Shown here piece by piece: positions 22,850 through 34,765 of a stretch of 64,000 nucleotides of DNA (the stretch's first letter is position 1; every line of letters begins with the position of its first letter). The translations under genes and the position numbers were made by a program. This stretch comes from Smallanthus sonchifolius (taxonomy: Eukaryota; Streptophyta; Magnoliopsida; Asterales; Asteraceae). The notes below the pieces were generated by a model, which saw nothing but the letters and a program-made list of their open reading frames with translations, searched no databases and was not told where the DNA came from. The stretch spans positions 20,888,350-20,952,349 of the forward strand of contig CM042030.1 in assembly GCA_023525975.1 (NCBI GenBank), in the 5' to 3' direction.

Positions 22850-24305
22850 GTTACACGTCATGATACTCCAAACTATCACATGAAGCATATCCCATACAAA
22901 ATTCAGCCCACGTATACTCACACATTCATGTCTTGCAATGGAATTTAAACATACCTGCTTCCTTAGAAGGCATCAGATTGAATCCCTATTTATATCATGA
23001 GCACTTATGGTTTGAGTTTAAGCATCCTTCCAATACTTAAATCCCTCAAACCGTTATCTGATAACAACCTAAAACATTGTACTTATTTCTTGTTATTTTA
23101 TCAGAGTTTAATGCGAAAAACGGTTCCAATTTCTCAAAACCTTGTCATTTAAAATGACACATGTATATTTTATTTATAAACATTGTTTTACATACAATAC
23201 TCTATATACACATAACTAGGGATACTTTGCTCCGATCAGCCCTGTCCTCAGGAAGCCTCATTCCACGTGCTTCTTTCCTGCAGTGTTTAGAAAATGTTTT
23301 TTATATTAGCTTACGCTAAGTAAGTACACTGCATCGTTCATTTTATTATGGAATCCTTTAGGTTCTTATTGTTCAAGTTTCCCAGACACTAAGTTTCCCA
23401 GACACTCTTAACCCCGTGACCATCTCCGGACGTATCTCCAGTCATGTCATTTGCTTATTTTTTGGGCTCACCAGCCCCCTCATGACCATCTTAGGTCGTA
23501 CCTAGGTCATAGTATTGGCAAGGTCCTTACACCCGTTGATGTAGGCCCCTTTCTTTTTTCACGAAGATTAATTGCCATGAAGGCTCATTCTTTTCTAAGA
23601 TCTGCCCCGTAAGCTTTGATATTTTATTTTAGTCTTTTCTTCTTTATTGAGATCTACCTTATAGGCTGGATATCTCTTTTTATTTGGGACCTTGAGTATC
23701 TTAGACTCATAACCTCCCAAATGTATCAAGCATTTGTTTTCATCACACATATGTATGCTTAATTTATTCCCAACCAGTCCTCACCTTAAAACTTCATAAC
23801 GGTTTCTCCACGATGCACTAAAAGGGGTTTATATATAGGAAGTACCAACGGCGTATCCACCACTCCTTTGATACTTCGTGAGTACTTTGTTATTCCATTT
23901 TAGGGTTTAGACTCATTCCATCATATATATTCATACTGGCATGTATTATCATGCATTCACATATTCACTTTCGTCACGTATTCACTTTTGTCATGCATTC
24001 ACATTCGTTGTCTTTAGTTTATACCCCTAAACCCTTTGTAATGGTTTCACCTCAAAATATCAAAGAGGCTTATATATAGGGTGTACCAGCGACGTACCCA
24101 CCACCCCTTTGGCATTTCATGGCTACTCCATTATTTCAGTTTAGTGTTTAGACAAATTTACCATTGCCTTCCTTTATTTCCCTGTACCTTAGTTCCACAT
24201 ATAGCACATAGCATATAATCATATAATTCACATAACCATTATTTAGGGTACGGGTCCAGTGTACTTATATTTTGCCTCGGTAGGTGTGCAAGTGTGCGGT
24301 AATGG
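22850..24305 (-). other. Probable gypsy LTR or leader debris upstream of the gag array
   Basis: No coding sequence. It lies where the 5' LTR of the array's parent gypsy element would be, but I see no primer-binding site at the junction and no clear TG...CA ends. It holds a diverged direct repeat: 23806-23935 and 24033-24165 share TTATATATAGG, a GTACCA(A/G)CG(A/G)CGTA block and CACC(A/C)C. The two TATATATAGG motifs could be TATA boxes. AAGTTTCCCAGACAC is repeated near 23377 and 23392. Confidence 0.4.
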
Positions 24306-24640
24306 TGTAGAGGCATTTCCCGGTGACATGCTATCTGGAGATTGTAGTGTGTTTTGTTTGTGTCTTTTGTATGTTTGTGTAATTCAGTCTCTTTTGTATT
24401 TATTTCATCGAGTTGTAGTCTTTTGTGTTTGAACATGTCTTGTACTTAGTCGTTTTCAGTTGTATGTGTTGCTGCACACTAAGCAAGTACGCAGGAGGGT
24501 GTTTCTGCATACTTAGCTAGTACGCATGCTTGGCTCTGCATACTTAGCCTTATACGCATGCCCTGGTCCATTAGTATAAATAGCAGGTTCTAGTTCTGTC
24601 TTAGACAGCGATTTACAAGGATTTGAGCTTGAATTTTTAG
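24306..24640 (+). repeat. Copia-P2 5' LTR (3' end not resolved)
   Basis: TGTAGAGGCATTTCCCGGTGACATG aligns with the Copia-P1 LTR start (TGTTGAAGC ... GTGACATGC), and the region has the same order of iterons then TATAAATAGC. After the TATA box, homology fades and no CCTACA end or primer-binding site is visible before the leader, so the R-U5 part seems deleted. The two LTRs differ too much to be a pair from one element. Confidence 0.6.
24473..24558 (+). promoter_or_regulatory. Three palindromic iterons in the Copia-P2 LTR
   Basis: Copies at 24473-24493, 24506-24526 and 24537-24558, of the T/A type with decay (for example TGCATACTT-AGC-TAGTACGCA). The last ends 16 bp before the TATA box at 24575-24582 (TATAAATA). 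Confidence 0.7.
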
Positions 24641-25093
24641 GTTTTTGGACCAAAAAGTGACTCCCTAATTTCACGCTACTTTTCAGAACTGGATTCTTCA
24701 ATGTGGCCTTGTTAGTTACTTGTTTGAGTGAATTAATCATCAAGAGTTTGTTAGAATTGAATTTCTAAGCTTTTTGGTAGATTAATTTCGTTGTTTCAAA
24801 AAGAATTGAAGGTTTTTAGAATTTTCAAGTGGCTGGAAAAAGTTGGTGAATAGTTGGTGACTGAACCTTATCCTCAAGTTTCAAAAGGTTTTTGCGTACT
24901 TACCAAACTTATCCTCCAAGTTTGTTATTTCTTCATGAGTATTAGCCTTGTACGCAAGAAGAAAATTTATGCGTACTTGTCACTTGTTCCTGCGTATTAA
25001 CCTAGTATGCAAGACCATTGTTCCTTGTACGCAAGAGTTAACTAAGTATGCAAGAGTTTCAATTTTTCTGAAAGTTTGACTAAGTCTGACACC
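24641..25093 (+). other. Copia-P2 leader before gag, with scattered iteron half-sites
   Basis: Untranslated stretch preceding the gag start at 25094. Several GCGTACTT and AGTACGC-like half sites lie between 24890 and 25070, including a decayed full copy at 24991-25011. Copia-M has a similar iteron-rich leader in the same position. Confidence 0.5.
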
Positions 25094-26605
25094 ATGTCGA
25101 ATATTCAGAATATCAACACAATGTCGAATTATGACAATGAGATTGGGAGTCCAGAGAAACCACCAAAGTTGCTAAACATAAATGATTATTTGAACTAGAA
25201 AGCACGTTTTGAGGAGTACGTCTCATATAGTGATTCGAACAGGTGGATACCTATACTGGAAGGGTATAAGCATCTGACACATGAGTTTTGGGGAGAGACT
25301 GTTCTTAAACCTCTTACTAGACTCTCTGAAGAAGAGAAGAAGGCTCATGATCTAGAAAAGAAAGCACATGGATCAATTACCATGTCATTGACTAGAGAAT
25401 TATTTCACAGCTTTCGGGGATATGATACTTCTAAAGTTCTTTGGTAGGCTATTCAGAAGAGATTTGAAGGTAACGGTGATGTGAAGAAGAGTAGGAGAGA
25501 TATTTTGAGGAAGTAGTACGAGTGTTTCAAGTACTTAGAGAATGAGTCTACTGATGATCTCATTTCTAGATTTTATCACTTTCTAACTGAGCTGAAGACT
25601 TATGAACTTAAGTATCCCGATGAGGAGTTAATTGAGAAATTTCTTGATGCGTTACCACCTAAGTTCGATATGTACACAACTTTGATCAGGGAAAACAGTA
25701 AATTCTATAAGATGACCATTGATGCTATGATCGGGAAGATTCAAGCACATGATATGAACATGAAGAAGGAGGAAACTGGAAATAGACATTAGGTTCAAGA
25801 TCCTGCAATTTCCTTTGGGAAGTCTTCTACTTCAAAGTCTGGCTCTAGGATTGCTTTATTCTATAGGAATTGTACACAAGATGAAGATAATGTCAATAGT
25901 TGTGGAAATCCTACTTGTTTTGCTTCTTCAGGGTCAAGTTCATTTCATCAGAATTCTTCAAGGGCTCCTCCAACTTCATCATCATCCCATCAAAACATGA
26001 ATGCAAAGATTGATGATGATCATGTTGCCTTATTTGCATCATGTATGCTTGCCTACGAGAACTTTATCGGTGGGAAGCTTACAGATCCTGAAACGATTGA
26101 GGAGGATTTCAATCAAGTCGATCCCAATGATATGGAGGATTTTGACATTCAGTGGAATATGGCTATAATCTTGAGTAGGGCTAAGAGGTTTCTTGCGAGG
26201 ATTGAAAGAAATTTATTGGTGGACATGCAAAGGCGAGAGATGGTTTTAACAAGTCAAAGGTGAAATGTTACAATGGTCAAAACTTTGGTCACTTTGCAAG
26301 AGAGTGTCAGAAAGATAAAGCACCAGCCTCTGGATTTACAAGACCAAGCCCTGGAAACAACCAAAGTCCCAACAATCAGAACAACTGAAGTCAGAACCAA
26401 GGATCTTCATCCAATGCAATGGTGGTTCAGCAGGATTAGAACTTTGACAGGGGTGTTCATATGGAGGAAGCTATTATTGCTCAGACTTAACTTGGGCTAA
26501 TGGCTGAGATTGTTGAGATGATGGAAGTCGGGGAGAAGGAAGCAAATGTTGCTTACCAACAGGAAACTGCTCTGGCACTAATGGCAATTGGAGAATCTTT
26601 AAGTT
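25094..26605 (+). pseudogene. Copia-P2 gag, N-terminal part
   Basis: Begins MSNIQNINTMSNYDNEIG, parallel to the Copia-M gag N-terminus (FNYDNEIG). The body keeps the copia gag pattern of KPPKL, RWIPILEGY and FLDALPPKFDMY. Stops interrupt it near 25195 (YLN, then TAG), 25446, 25515 and 25790. The zinc knuckle at about 26265-26310 has lost its second cysteine (CYNG for CYNC; FGHFAREC follows). It is interrupted at 26605 by Gypsy-A and resumes at 38553. Inactive. Confidence 0.85.
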
Positions 26606-27669
26606 TGTCACACCCCCAATTTCAACTAACGGAATTTTACCGTTTGGGAAATGACGAATCAGGATCTCAGACATTAATTACTTTGAACGACTCTACATGG
26701 GACTCAAAATGAAAATATCATTTAAATCAGAGTATTAATGCGGAAGCGTAAAGAAAGTAAATGCGCAAAATGCACGCGCCCAAAACCAAAGTCCAAAAGT
26801 CTAAAAAGTCCAAACGTCCCATCAAAACAAGTACAATAGGATAACTCAAGTAAACATAATTAAATCAAAATCAAGCAGTTGAATCCCATGCATGCCCTAA
26901 CGTGCACCTGTGTCTTATCTTAGCGACCTGAGAAAACATGTAAGAAAATATGTCAACATGAGGTTGGTGAGATCACAAGTTTCAATATAAGTAAATAAGC
27001 GTTTACCGGATTTATGTTCATTCAGTACGTATCTATAGGTATCTAACCTATGTTCATGTTCAGCTCAAGCGCTCGCAACCGAAGCTGACTATTTGTTTAT
27101 TGCCTCCTGCCAGGTCTATCAACACTGGCGGTGTGAGTAGGCAAACATTTCACCCGTTCAATATCTAATCGAGTTAGCGCGACTAATGCGGGTGGGATTT
27201 GTCAAACCCAGTAGTACTACTAAATATTATCTCGCTAAGATCCATTATAACGGTCCGATATTAGTTGAGGACTTTCTGTGATACCGTGTTACGCTTAGCA
27301 TTTAACATTGATAACATACGAATTAAAAATCCAAAATCGTTTAGTCATGTTTTCTCCCCCAAGTTAAAACAGTAAAAGGGGCCGTGAAAACTCACCTGCT
27401 TTGCGTTGAAGGTAGTTTCACCCTAGAGGTAAGTTGGAACCACGAGTGTAAGTCTCAAAAGACCTACGAATGTCCTAAAATTATAAACACATAAATTAGG
27501 GATGATAATGGGAATTGTGATAGTGATACGGAAAGAAGCGTCTTAAAGAACCGCTCTAATATTCAAGAGTGGAAAAAAGTGTCCACGGAGTTAGGGATTA
27601 CTTTACGCGATGAATGACAGAAATAATAATAAATAAAATCGGGTGTTTTGTCATTCATGAAAATTGAGA

Positions 27670-27705
<36 letters not shown>

Positions 27706-29476
27706 GAGTAAATAATATAACTAATTATATTATTATTTAGTGTCAATCGATACATGATGTTATAAAATGATTCGAAATAATATAAATATATATTATTTAA
27801 TAATACGGGTCACAGTTTGAAAATAATATAAACGTATTATTTTATACGAATTTATGGCTTAAAAATAATATAAACATATCATTTTTACTTGATAATAATA
27901 ACAATATATTATTTATAAAAGTGGGTATAATTTATAAAAATATGTTAATAATTCAAACCCGAGCCTACGGGCTGTTTCCCGTGTTAAAACACATTTACAT
28001 AGTAATATAATATTATAAAGTTTGATTTTTATTAATTTAATATATCAGAAATTGCTCAAAAAATAGACGTGGAAGCCCGGCCTCGAACCCGGGTCTCTCC
28101 CACACACGCACAAGTCATTAACCAGTCCCGTCCGCTAGGGTATCGCAATTGATACCCAGGTTGAATTCTTTTAACATCCAGGCTCAAGTGGTTTTCCTCC
28201 CAAACCCACTCGTGATCGAAACCCGGCCCTGATCCATCGATTCCGATGGTAATCGATCGAAACAGTAGAGGGGTTTTGATAATCGGTTTGAGGCGGTCCA
28301 GTGGTTAAGTTTAATTTCAAAATCTTCATGTTTAAGTTTGTTAAATTTCAGAACTAAAGGCCGTAACTGTAGATTATGAATACTGAATCGATTTGAGATA
28401 TTCCGATAATAAAATTTGATAGGATCATAGGGCTTTTAACAAAAAAGACATTGTGAATCTGATGATGTGGTTTAATTTTATTTCTTTTGAGTTTAAGATT
28501 GAAAACCCCAAATCGTTTTCTGGATTGAAGCCCGATATTTCATAGGGCTTTCACTCTACATACGATTACGAGTCTAATGATGTGATTGAATTTGATTTAA
28601 ATACGGTTTAGAGTTAAATTTGACAATCTGGTTTCATAAGAACCCTAGATTACGGGTTACAACAATTTGTATAATAAAACATCAAATTGATAGAGGGCTT
28701 TCATTGAAAATGGTATTGCGAATCTGACTGTATAGGTTAATTGTATTTTGATTGGGTCTAGACTAGGGTTCGAGTAAATCGGTTAGAGATGAACCCTAGG
28801 TTACAGATTTCGATCGAATTGATAATGTAATCCCTTGTTGAGTTAGGGCTTTTATTTAAGAGATGAAAACGAAGCTGATGATGTATCTAATTACCTGAAT
28901 TGATGTCGGGACGGTGGAGGTCGACTAAAAACAGGTCCGACGATGACTGGTTCGATTTTCGGTGGCTTTTGCTATGAATCCGATCAACTTGACGAGTAAA
29001 GAGGTTTCAGTGAGACTCGATTTAGGTGTGCAGTGTGTTGGTTTGCCAATTGGTAACAAATTACAGTCGAATTCGATTGAGTAAGACATAGTGTCGACGG
29101 TTATAGATTTATTATCCATAATTGGGTTTAATTTGATATAATAACGAGGATTAAAAGCTCAATGATGGATGTAATTGTTATTAAGGTTTATTTCAGTTAC
29201 GAATTTCAACAGAAATTGGTTATAATTTGCGGATTTGTCTTAAGAACATACGGTTTGACTTCTAAAGAGTCAAACATGAGCTAAATCATGAAATCTTGAC
29301 TTGCAAAGTCAACCAAATCAACTTTGGGTTAATTACCGAGTTAATCCCTGTGGTTTCCATGTATTTGAGTTTGAATATAGGCAGAAATAATCCCTTGAGT
29401 TTGTGATGAAGTTAATTAAGTTAACTTTAACTGGATTTTATTAACGGAGTTAACTGGAAAAGTCCGGATTGTCACA
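26606..29476 (-). repeat. Gypsy-A 3' LTR
   Basis: Plus-strand ends TGTCACACCCCC and CCGGATTGTCACA; 2871 bp. It matches 35669-38552 almost throughout. It contains a (TA)n microsatellite at 27672-27704 that is longer than in the other LTR, AT-rich AATAATATAA blocks, a tRNA-like module at 28067-28140 and a minus-strand CAGGTGAGTT motif near 27400. A ~47-bp segment present in the 5' LTR near 37575 is missing here near 28530. Confidence 0.93.
28067..28140 (-). other. tRNA-like module in the Gypsy-A 3' LTR
   Basis: Minus strand: CCCTAGCGGACGGGACTGGTTAAT (spread over the A-box-like area), then a B-box-like GGGTTCGAGG flanked by a near-perfect GTGGGAG / CTTCCAC stem. Same position and sense as in the other gypsy LTRs. 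Confidence 0.4.
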
Positions 29477-29856
29477 TCATCCCCTAGTTGAAAGAATTTT
29501 TGTCCCGAAAATTAAATAAAATTTTTTTTTCCTGAAAAAGTCAAACAGGAGCTAAATCATGAAATCTTGACTTGCAAAGTCAACCAAATCAACTTTGGGT
29601 TAATTACCGAGTTAATCCTTGTGGTTTCCATGTATTTGAGTTTGAATATAGGCAGAAATAATCCCTGGAGTTTGTGATGAAGTTAATTAAGTTAACTTTA
29701 ACTGGATTTTGTTAACGGAGTTAACTGGAAAAGTCCGGATTCTTACATCATCCCCTAGTTGAAAGAATTTTAGTCCCGAAAATTAAATAAAATTTTTTTT
29801 TCCTGGAATATCACATCATCCCCTAGTTGAAAGAATTTTCATCCCGAAAATTATAA
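29477..29856 (-). repeat. Triplicated PPT with a duplicated LTR end
   Basis: Beside the 3' LTR, about 210 bp of the LTR end (29537-29747, ending GGATTCTTACA) is repeated together with the following TCATCCCCTAGTTGAAAG block. A third copy of that block follows a short ATATCACA at about 29816. Reading on the minus strand, three polypurine-tract blocks precede the LTR. The extra partial LTR suggests aberrant plus-strand priming or template switching. Confidence 0.75.
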
Positions 29857-32509
29857 CAGTACCGTAAGAATTTGACGCGGAGTGCTTGAACAGATTAGGA
29901 TATTTGCGCATCATCTGACGCTCGCGCTTCCACGTGAATTCCGGTCCGCGTTTCGAGTTCCAACGAACTCTGACAATAGGGATCTTACTGTGCTTTAACG
30001 TTTTAACTTCCCTATCCATAATTTCCACAGCTTCTTCGATGAAACGTAATTGTTCATCAACGTGTAGTTCCTCAAGAGGAACTGCGAGTGATTTATCTGC
30101 TAGGCATTTCTTTAAATTTGAGACGTGAAAGACGTTGTGTACACCACTAAGTCTTTCAGGTAGGTCCAGTTGATACGCTACTGGTCCGATTCTCTTAATT
30201 ATCTTGAATGGTCCAACATAACGAGGATTCAGTTTGCCTCGTTTCCCAAAATGAATGACACCTTTCCAAGGTGAGACTTTGAGTAAGACCATGTCACCTA
30301 TTTGAAACTCTAAAGGTTTACGACGTTTGTCGGCATAGCTCTTTTGACGATCACGAGCTGCCGCCATACGGTTTCTAATTTGAACGATCTTTCAGAAGTT
30401 TCAAATACAAGTTCAGGACCTGTGAGTTGGCTATCCCCAACCTCAGTCCAACAAATAGGAGAACGGCATTTCCGTTCATAAAGTGCTTCAAATGGAGCTG
30501 CCTTGATGCTAGTATGATAACTGTTGTTGTAGGAGAACTCCACCAACGGTAGGTGAGACTCCCAAGTGTTACCCAAATCGATCACACAAGCTCGTAGCAT
30601 GTCCTCCGGAGTTTGGATTGTACGTTCCGTTTGGTCATCATATCTAGACGCGTGCCTAAGGCCTTATGTAACGACTGCCAGAAACGAGAAGTGAATCATG
30701 CATCACGATCCGAAATAATAGAGATTGGCACCCCGTGCCGAGAGACTATTTCTTTCAAGTAAGTACAAGTAAGCTTATCCATTTTGTCAGTTTTCTTTAT
30801 TGCTAAGAAATGAGCGGACTTTGTTAATCGATCAACAATTACCCATATGGTATCACATCCGGTAGGGGTTCGTGGTAATTTGGTGATGAAGTCCATGGAT
30901 ATTTGTTCTCATTTCCACATGGGAATTTTTGGTTGTTGCAGAAGACCGAATGGTTTTTGATATTCAACTTTGACCTTCGCACAACTCAGACACTTACTAA
31001 CATAGGTGGCTATATCGGCCTTCATCTTCGGCCACCAATATAGCACCTTTAGATCATGGTACATTTTGTCGGAACCTGGATGTATGGAGTAACGAGATTT
31101 ATGAGACTCATCCATAACTAGTTCCCTTAGGTTTCCGAATACTGGAACCCATATTCGCTCGGCAAAGTAGCGAATACCGTCAAATTTGACTTCAAGTTGT
31201 GCTTCCAGACCGCGCGTACTTTCCAACGGTAGATTTTCTTCTTTAGGGCTTCGAGTTGAGCACTACGGATTTTGTCAGGTAATCCGGGGTGAATAGTAAG
31301 CTGTAATGCTCGAACTCATTTCGGTTTCGTTTCCTTTCGACTCAGGGCATCAGCTACAACGTTAGCTTTACCCGAGTGATATCGGATCGCACAGTCATAA
31401 TCTTTTAAGAGTTCGACCCAACGACGTTGTCGCATGTTTAACTCTTTCTGCTCGAAAATGTGCTGAAGACTCTTGTGATCGGTGTAGATGGTGCATTTGG
31501 TACCGTACAAGTAATGTCTCCATATTTTAAGTGCGAAGACTACGGCTCCCAACTCTAAGTCATGAGTGGTGTAGTTTTTCTCATGAATCTTTAGTTGACG
31601 TGAGGCGTATGCGGTCACCTTTTCGCGTTGCATTAAGACACAACCCAGACCTTGAATAGATGCATCACAATACACTACAAAATCATCGGTTCCTTCCAGA
31701 AGAGCTAGAATAGGTGCACTGCCAAGTTTCTGTTTGAGGTGTTGGAATGCTGACTCTTGGTTGTCGCCACAATTATAGGCTTTACCCTTTTGAGTTAAAG
31801 TAGTGAGGGGTTGAGCAATTTTGGAAAATCCTTCGATGAATTGACGGTAATATCCAGCCAATCCCAGAAATTGTCGCACCTCAGTCGGAGTCGTCGGTGC
31901 TGCCCAATTCTTGTTGGCTTCTATTTTGGATGGGTCGACATGTATCCCTTTCTCGTTAACCACATGTCCTAGAAACTGAACTTCCCGGATCCAAAATTCA
32001 CACTTGGAAAACTTAGCATACAGTTGTTCTCGCTTAAGTAGTTCCAAAATTAGGCGTAGATGTTCCTCATGTTCCTCCTTGTTCTTGGAATAAATGAGGA
32101 TGTCGTCGATGAAAACGATAACGAATTGGTCAAGGTAAGGCTTACACACACGGTTCATGAGATCCATGAATACCGCAAGTGCGTTGGTTAACCCGAAAGG
32201 CATGACCATAAATTCGTAATGGTCGTACCTCGTTCTGAATGCAGTCTTTGAGATATCCTCTTCTCGGACTCTTAACTGATGGTAGCCGGACCTAAGATCT
32301 ATTTTGGAATAGAAACTCGAACCTTGGAGCTGATCAAAGAGGTCATCTATGCGAGGTAAAGGGTAATGGTTCTTAATTGTGACTTTATTCAGCTCCCGGC
32401 AGTCAATACACATACGGAAGGTTCCGTCCTTCTTCTTGACAAATAGTACCGGAGCTCCTCATGGTGATGAACTAGGTCGGATGAAACCTTTATCCAACAA
32501 ATCTTGCAA
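29816..32509 (-). pseudogene. Gypsy-A pol: RT, RNase H, integrase, chromodomain
   Basis: RT/RNase H ORF 32413-31316 with FIDDILIYS near 32100, TDHKSLQHIF and KANVVADALSR. Integrase zinc finger at 31226-30909 (HPGSDK ... CLSCAKV); core at 30896-30310 with FITKLPRTPTG; C-terminal PFKIIKRIGPVAYQL, VHNVFHVSNLKK, and a chromodomain (IVRVRWNSKRGPEFTW ... YPNLF) at 30367-29850. Breaks: TGA at 32459 and 30909 (both at Trp positions), TGA at 31316, TGA at 30696 after DRDA, a 25-bp deletion near 30640 removing the TYHPQTD region, and frameshifts near 31250 and 30390. Confidence 0.93.
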
Positions 32510-34374
32510 TTAAGTGGACAGTTCTTGCAATTCATTGGGTGCCAGTCTGTAAGGTGCCCGAGCAATCGGTGCTGCTCCGGGTGCTAAATCAATTTGGAAT
32601 TCAACTTGACGGTGCGGTGGCAAACCGGGCAGATCCTCGGGAAATACTTCCAAAAATTCACGCACGACGGGAATATCTTCAATCTTCTTCTCTTCTGAGG
32701 GCTGCTCAATAACGAGTGCTAAAATAGCCGTATGCCCCTTTCGAAGGCATTTTTGTGCTTTCATGAAAGATATGATGCCCATGACTGCACCAACTCTTTC
32801 GCCTTGCACGGAAAGGGTTTCTCCACTCGGGAGAGGTATACGAACAATCTTCTCACGACAGATAATTCCGGCTTGGTTTTTAGATAACCAATCCATGCCG
32901 ACGATTATATCAAAACTACCAAGTATGACCGGCATATGGTCGATATCAAATATATGTGTAGCTAGCTCAAGTTTACATCCCTTAAAAATGTGAGTTGCCT
33001 CAATTATTTGGCCGTCAGCTATCTCTATTGTATACTTAGCTTCTAATAGAGATGAAGTTCCTTTTATCATATTACTAAATTTCTTAGATATAAAACTTCT
33101 ATCAGCACCAGTGTCAAAAAGGACAGAAGCAAAGTAATTATTTACGAGGAACTTACCGGTGACCACATTATGGTCGTAACGGGCTTCTCCAGATCCTAGT
33201 ACGAAGGCTCGTCCCTTCGCACCATTTCCTCCACCATTTCCATTGTTACCACCATTGCCATTGTTATTCTGGTTAGGGTTGTGGTTTCCATTACCCCCTT
33301 TCTTCAATTGAGGACAATTCTTCCGAATGTGCCCTTCCTTTCCGCACTCAAAACAACCCCTTGTGGATCTAGGTTGTTGAAAAGGTTGTTTAGTTTGTAG
33401 CTCACCCCTGCAGTCCTTAGCAACATGACCTATTTTTCCGCACCTCTGGCAACGATTGCAGAACCCAAAGTGGTGGAAGTTACACTTGTTACACTTCGGA
33501 GACTTCCCCGCGTAACCACCCTGGTTTTGACCAGAAGAGGTCGACTGATTGAAGTTCTTGGTAGGCTCAAACCTACGCTGTTGCTGCTGCTGCGGTTGAT
33601 TAAACTGGGGTTGGTTGGGTTGGGGTCCTTTGGAGTGGAAGTTGGAGTGGTTGTGGGTGTTGGAATGGTGATCGAACTTGCGTTTGTGATTGTCGGTGGG
33701 TTTAGCAACTGAACCTCTCGGAGGTAGGGTCCCTTGTGTCACCGCTTGGTCGGTTAACTTATACTCAAGTCGGATGGTTTGTTGGATAGTGGTAGGATTG
33801 GATGAAGTCACCATGCTTTGTATTTGAGGCACTAGACCTCCAATGTAAAGTTTAATTCTTTTGTAATCAGGAGTTACCATATGCGGGCACATAGTAGCCA
33901 GTTCATGGGAACGTGTGGTGTAGACTTCAATTTCAGAACCCTCCAACTTTAGGTTCCAAAACTCTCCATCTAACTTCTGGATCTCATCACGAGGACAGTA
34001 TTCCTCCTTCATCATTCATTGAATTCCTCCTACGGGAGTGCATTCGCCATGGCCAGACCCAACATTTGGACCTGGGTGTTCCACCATGTGAGTGCCGGGC
34101 CCTCCAAAGTTCCGGCGGCAAACTTCACCTGATTAGCCACGGGGCAATTGCACATGGCAATCACCAATTCAACCTTCTCAAACCAACGAAGTAGTCCAAC
34201 GGCTCCTTCAGCTCCACTAAAGGCGTGGGGCTTGCAATCCATGAATGCCTTGAAAGTGCAGGCTGGTTGTTGGTTTTGCTGATTTTGCTGTCCTGGATTT
34301 AGTAATACAAATAGAATTGGAATTATAGAATTTAGGGCATGTTTTTTAAGAGATGGATTGACATCATTAGTCAA
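32510..34374 (-). pseudogene. Gypsy-A gag body and aspartic protease
   Basis: 34374-34030 encodes ACTFKAFMDCKPHAFSGAEGAVGLLRWFEKVE and ALTWWNTQ, the Ty3 gag core. A frameshift near 34025 leads into the 501-residue frame 34015-32510. That frame continues gag (KEEYCPRDEIQKLDGEFWNL), then three cysteine clusters (CNKCNFHHFGFC, CQRCGKIGHVAKDC, CFECGKEGHIRKNC), an Asn/Gly-rich linker, and a retropepsin with FDTGADRSFIS near 33100. It ends at a TAA at 32510 just before RT, in the same frame as RT. The first gag codons lie upstream of a candidate intron. Confidence 0.9.
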
Positions 34375-34390
34375 TAGCTAAATCAGTTAC
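34293..34390 (-). other. Candidate 98-nt intron in Gypsy-A gag
   Basis: Minus strand: donor GTAACT at 34390, acceptor AAATCCAG ending at 34293, AT-rich between, with a branch-point-like TACTAAAT near the 3' end and in-frame stops inside. Removing it joins a 41-codon first exon (ATG at 34514, MLGKGRGGRAGGRG, ending AAQNAV) to GQQNQQNQQPACTF exactly in frame. Seen directly: the sites and the frame. Splicing itself is inferred. Confidence 0.55.
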
Positions 34391-34514
34391 CTACAGCATT
34401 CTGTGCTGCCAGAGCCTCCGCCACACTATCATTTATCAGTGCTGCTAGCTCTGCTGCCGTCATGTTAATGGTACCACGACCACCGGCACGGCCTCCGCGT
34501 CCTTTCCCTAACAT
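34391..34514 (-). pseudogene. Gypsy-A gag first exon
   Basis: Short Gly/Arg-rich start MLGKGRGGRAGGRGTINM followed by an alanine-rich helix-like stretch (AAELAALINDSVAEALAAQ). Without splicing it would stop two codons after AAQNAV. With the proposed 98-nt intron removed it runs into the gag core. It belongs to an element whose later frames are broken, so it is called a pseudogene. Confidence 0.55.
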
Positions 34515-34765
34515 GATTCTTCACAATCACAAATGAAAACAATGAGAAATATATCGCATATTAAACATCATTCAGGTATGAGTAAGGAGATACAACATCT
34601 AATGTTTTGAAAATTAAATAAATTGTAAGGCTACAAAATAAATAACTCAAATATTAAACTTCTCATGCTTTTATTGGATGGGAACAACCTTACCCATCTA
34701 GGTTTGAAAAGAGAAATAACATAAGCGAAAGCAAACATGAAAGGAAGATAGAATAGGAAGATCAT

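Noticed and set aside
33425..33712. Plus-strand frame inside the Gypsy-A gag region
   Set aside because: Antisense shadow of the cysteine-rich and Asn-rich gag segment; the minus frame carries clear zinc knuckles.
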